A DNA stretch of 16,838 nucleotides from CAYTRP01 sp964625145. Lineage in GTDB: Bacteria > Sumerlaeota > Sumerlaeia > SLMS01 > JAHLLQ01. Shown piece after piece: positions 15,701-16,838 of the stretch. Under the pieces are notes generated by a model. The model worked only from the letters and a program-made list of their open reading frames with translations. It searched no databases and was not told where the DNA came from. Every line of letters starts with the position of its first letter. Within the stretch, counting starts at the first letter, position 1. Both the position numbers and the translations under genes were made by a program. The stretch covers positions 1 through 16,838 of the forward strand of contig CAZVAQ010000075.1 in NCBI GenBank assembly GCA_964625145.1. Reading direction: 5' to 3'.

Positions 15701-15840
15701 CGGGCAAGGTCGTCTATCTGGGCTTTGCCTTCGAGACGATCTACCCCGAATCCGCGCAAAACGAAGTCATGGGACGTGTGCTGAACTTCTTCGACATCGT
15801 CGTGCCGACGGTGGAGGGCGAGTTTATCGCGATTGATTGA
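12748..15840 (+). CDS. Secreted M1-family metallopeptidase fused to an amidotransferase-like domain
   Basis: 1,030-residue protein. A Sec signal peptide (about 1-35, hydrophobic LVILRLLVLASALLLAV, likely cut near ISAAA-PVEL) is followed by a beta-rich N-terminal region. The M1 gluzincin domain has GMEHQ (447-451, a variant of GAMEN), the zinc motif HELTH (H472, E473, H476), the third ligand E495 in HEGWA, and a candidate catalytic Y544 in AYRRGGFVLHMLR. A fibronectin-type III-like segment spans about 700-780. A C-terminal domain from about 790 (VLVVEGYERW, LGEESTAQETFS, GGQLFVTGAEIGWDL at 877-891) resembles class I glutamine-amidotransferase folds, with GAE where a nucleophilic Cys would sit. 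GTG 12748 is the start with a basic n-region; GTG 12784 has a better AAGGA. It is probably an exported aminopeptidase acting on peptides outside the cytoplasm. Confidence 0.88.
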   Translation: MSIYHRQRKPALVILRLLVLASALLLAVRISAAAPVELDGRVVLASTNLKEAIEPAVVLHRRDAGAEVRFHVGDAIDVESTSYAVHVKFAEDAEGLYLRANGTRTDMDPFRRGDGHLFRLMPWHLRHGINILEFATEHGTTPLIEELTVFSLVDTFEEVHFERAFFRREDAQVSVQPPTHADQDRYDALHYNIALTVSMVSTHIVGEVTMTARATDAGLTQAVLDFHPNNGAMTVTSVDSGPGTPALPFTVSNTQRRIFISLPEALNVDDQFTVRIAYQGTPSTGGVFGPPYRLSSHGAGIPIIFTFSQPYGARHWWPCKDVPEDKALVDLQITAPLPYVVVSNGKLISTDVLPGSLRRFNYSHGYPVVTYLVSVIATTYLYAERTYTALDGVTTMPVGAYVFPQYPEDLSGVDGTLEIINFLRDKFGEYPFVTEKYVTAAHTITSGMEHQTNSSMAPRALEGGGTGRQQVHELTHMWFGDKVTMNHFNHLWIHEGWATYAEALWQEHKFGRAAYHSYVNAWTINDTDIMVGPAADSFAGTLAYRRGGFVLHMLRRVVGDEAFYEAANKYLQDNAYDVATTEDLQAAYEQVHGEPLDWFFQQWCYRAGRPTYSWNYWITGTPGNRVLNVTIQQTQSGDAYRMPIEIHAVNVNGVRLVRVVENTSKLQTFAIPIGPLEPVAVEFDPDNYVLKNVTALPLTIDSVKARPEGMHISWSGGLFPADNIEIWHSTDTANWTQLSLDGLTPGPNGGVIHDAPAGQDHYYRLVSRNPSNNAIRESTHAYGARRGIGTPRVLVVEGYERWITQGRGTWHPYAAWTGRAVGANGHAWESASNKTVGNTIQLGEYDAVIYVLGEESTAQETFSSAEQEMVKTFLRDGGQLFVTGAEIGWDLDNRGNTGDRDFYNNFLKADYVDDDSGVYTVFGTAGQIFDGLNFAYDDGTHGIYFQEWPDAIAPVNGGVTALRYNHPSYIAGVQYSGLFPGGSTPGKVVYLGFAFETIYPESAQNEVMGRVLNFFDIVVPTVEGEFIAID

Positions 15841-15875
15841 TCGTGAAGTGGTCTGCGGAATTGGTCCGATTATGT

Positions 15876-15899
15876 GGTGGGGCGCAATCGCGCCTCACC
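15876..15899. terminator. Hairpin between convergent genes
   Basis: GGTGGGGCGC (15876-15885) and GCGCCTCACC (15890-15899) form a ten-base-pair stem with one G-T wobble and loop AATC. It lies between the ends of the M1 peptidase gene and hicA and covers the hicA stop codon. There is no T tract on either strand, so any termination would be atypical or Rho-assisted; it may simply protect 3' ends. Confidence 0.4.
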
Positions 15900-16125
15900 G
15901 CAGTCGCAGAAATTCGTCCACGGTGAAACCAGCGTCGCGGTGGAACCGCGCTGCAAGGCCTCTTCCCAAGTCAGACGAGGAGTGAATGGGGACCGTGACG
16001 CCCACACAGTCTGCGTGCCTGATCATGAAAAGGTGAATACTCCTCTGTCGTGACTCCTCAAACCCTTGGCTTCGGAGAGAGGCGACCAGCAAGCGTGCCG
16101 TGACTTGCGGCATTCGGGGGCTCAT
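15895..16125 (-). CDS. hicA: HicA-family mRNA interferase toxin
   Basis: 76-residue protein with the compact dsRBD-like HicA fold. It begins MSPRMPQVTARLLVASLRSQ, has the strand-turn GFEESRQRSIHLFMI, then VGVTVPIHSSSDLGRGLAAR, and ends RDAGFTVDEFLRLR. Family HicA toxins cleave mRNA using a histidine in a G-S-H motif. Here that site reads S-I-H with H31 kept. The segment normally GLLRKILRDAG-like reads GLAARFHRDAG, so activity is uncertain. The ATG (16125) overlaps the hicB stop as ATGA, so translation should be coupled to hicB. Order is antitoxin first, then toxin. Confidence is good for the family and moderate for function. Confidence 0.82.
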   Translation of the reverse strand: MSPRMPQVTARLLVASLRSQGFEESRQRSIHLFMIRHADCVGVTVPIHSSSDLGRGLAARFHRDAGFTVDEFLRLR

Positions 16126-16360
16126 GCGGGAAGTCCTACTGTTAGCTCCTCCACATGAACGACGGCCGGATTCTGCGGAACGGTTTGGCCATTCTCCAAG
16201 AGTGACTCAACGTGGGGTTGAATCGCCGCCCGCATGTTCGTCTTGGCTTCCTCAATGATCAAGCCATTGCTGAAACAGCCGGGCATGGTTGGGCCATAGG
16301 CAAGATAGCCGGGATCGTCAGGTTCTTTTCGATCACAATCTGGAATGACAAATTTCTCAT
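16122..16360 (-). pseudogene. hicB: HicB-family antitoxin with an apparent one-base frameshift
   Basis: Partner antitoxin of hicA, with a partial RNase H-like HicB fold. From ATG 16360, seven bases after an ideal GGAGGG, the frame reads MRNLSFQIVIEK. It then goes out of frame and stops after 33 codons. The next frame continues EPDDPGYLAYGPTMPGCFSN and EEAKTNMRAAIQPHVESLLE through to the stop at 16122. Joined, these give a normal 79-residue HicB. The break is at an AAAA run (16326-16329); one extra A would restore VIEKEPDDP. The alternative GTG start at 16366 (VHEKFVIPDCDRKEP) keeps one frame but destroys the conserved first strand and has poor spacing. This could be a real mutation, a sequencing or assembly error, or -1 recoding on AAAAG. 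Confidence 0.75.
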
Positions 16361-16432
16361 GCACATACCCTCCGGGACATCTGGACACACATTTGTGCCG
16401 GAGAGTTCCAGGGGATTGAGACGTTTGCCCTA

Positions 16433-16838
16433 CTACCCAATCCGCTCCGCCACCAGCTCCATCGGTCTGGCTTCCTTGTCGCCGATTGTGTAGGCCCTTG
16501 CCAGCAGCCTCTTGCATTCGCCCAAGCCCTTGCCATTGCGATGGTGGATGGTCAGGAGCGTGTCGCCGGCCTTCACCTTGTCGCCGACCTTGGCGTGCAC
16601 TTCGAAGCCGACGGCGAGGTCGATCTTGTCGCTCGTCTTGAATCGACCGGCACCCAATGTGTTCGCTGCGACGCCGATCGTACGCGTGTTGATGGAGCCG
16701 ATGATGCCACTGGCGGGAGCGGCGAATGTGTCGCGGTCGGGAGCCGCCGGCAGCAGCGACCGGTCCTCCAGGATGTGCGGGTCGCCGTGCTGCGCCTCGA
16801 TCCACTTCACGAACCGCTCGCGCACAAGGCCTGAATCC
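16433..16838 (-). CDS. Pyrimidine-nucleoside phosphorylase (C-terminal part, cut by window edge)
   Basis: The last 134 codons of a thymidine/pyrimidine-nucleoside phosphorylase, which splits thymidine, deoxyuridine or uridine with phosphate into base and (deoxy)ribose-1-phosphate. The visible part contains the end of the catalytic domain (VRERFVKWIEAQHGDPHILE). It also has the C-terminal PYNP_C domain: ASGIIGSINTRTIGVAANTL, GAGRFKTSDKIDLAVGFEVH, KVGDKVKAGDTLLTIHH. The N-terminal phosphate-binding part lies beyond 16838, so deoA and pdp cannot be told apart. It precedes hicB by 72 bases on the same strand, so hicBA may be co-transcribed from it in part. Confidence 0.92.
   Translation of the reverse strand, partial: DSGLVRERFVKWIEAQHGDPHILEDRSLLPAAPDRDTFAAPASGIIGSINTRTIGVAANTLGAGRFKTSDKIDLAVGFEVHAKVGDKVKAGDTLLTIHHRNGKGLGECKRLLARAYTIGDKEARPMELVAERIG

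Noticed and set aside
16361..16805. Long minus-strand frame joining hicB to upstream sequence
   Set aside because: Upstream of hicB it is an out-of-frame reading of the pyrimidine phosphorylase gene and its 3' gap.

Overview
The window is a GC-rich stretch of bacterial chromosome, densely coded and mostly housekeeping. An Lgt enzyme, a type I signal peptidase, a secreted peptidase and short intergenic repeats fit a free-living bacterium, possibly from the Planctomycetota/Verrucomicrobiota-like or related candidate phyla. That placement is a guess from gene style and repeat type; no marker here fixes the phylum.

Left part (1-5950, minus strand): a classical transcription/translation cluster, read right to left as tRNA-Trp, secE, nusG, rplK, rplA, rplJ, rplL and the first 615 codons of rpoB, which leaves the window at base 1. 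A sigma70-type promoter precedes the tRNA gene. The rplA-rplJ gap carries a candidate L10-binding autoregulatory leader. The unusually long (480-base) rplL-rpoB gap carries a hairpin with a T-rich tail that could act as a terminator or attenuator. A REP-like perfect palindrome sits between rplK and rplA.

Middle (6089-9948): a lone CheY-like receiver on the minus strand is divergent from a very large soluble hybrid histidine kinase with five PAS-type domains, a transmitter and a C-terminal receiver. The two probably form a signalling pair. Their shared upstream region has an inverted repeat flanking an AT-rich core, and a terminator-like hairpin pointing towards the receiver gene.

Right part (10207-15840, plus strand): lgt (lipoprotein maturation, atypical GCCFG active-site class); a DeoR-family regulator overlapping a signal peptidase I gene by ATGA; and a secreted M1-family metallopeptidase fused to a fibronectin-like segment and a degenerate glutamine-amidotransferase-like domain. 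Lgt, signal peptidase and the exported peptidase all concern protein export and envelope maturation.

Right edge (15895-16838, minus strand): a hicBA toxin-antitoxin module whose antitoxin gene appears to carry a one-base frameshift in a short A run, then the C-terminal part of a pyrimidine-nucleoside phosphorylase. I found no CRISPR array, insertion sequence or prophage. The most notable items are the frameshifted hicB, the M1-amidotransferase fusion, the atypical Lgt, the L10 leader and the heptamer repeats.
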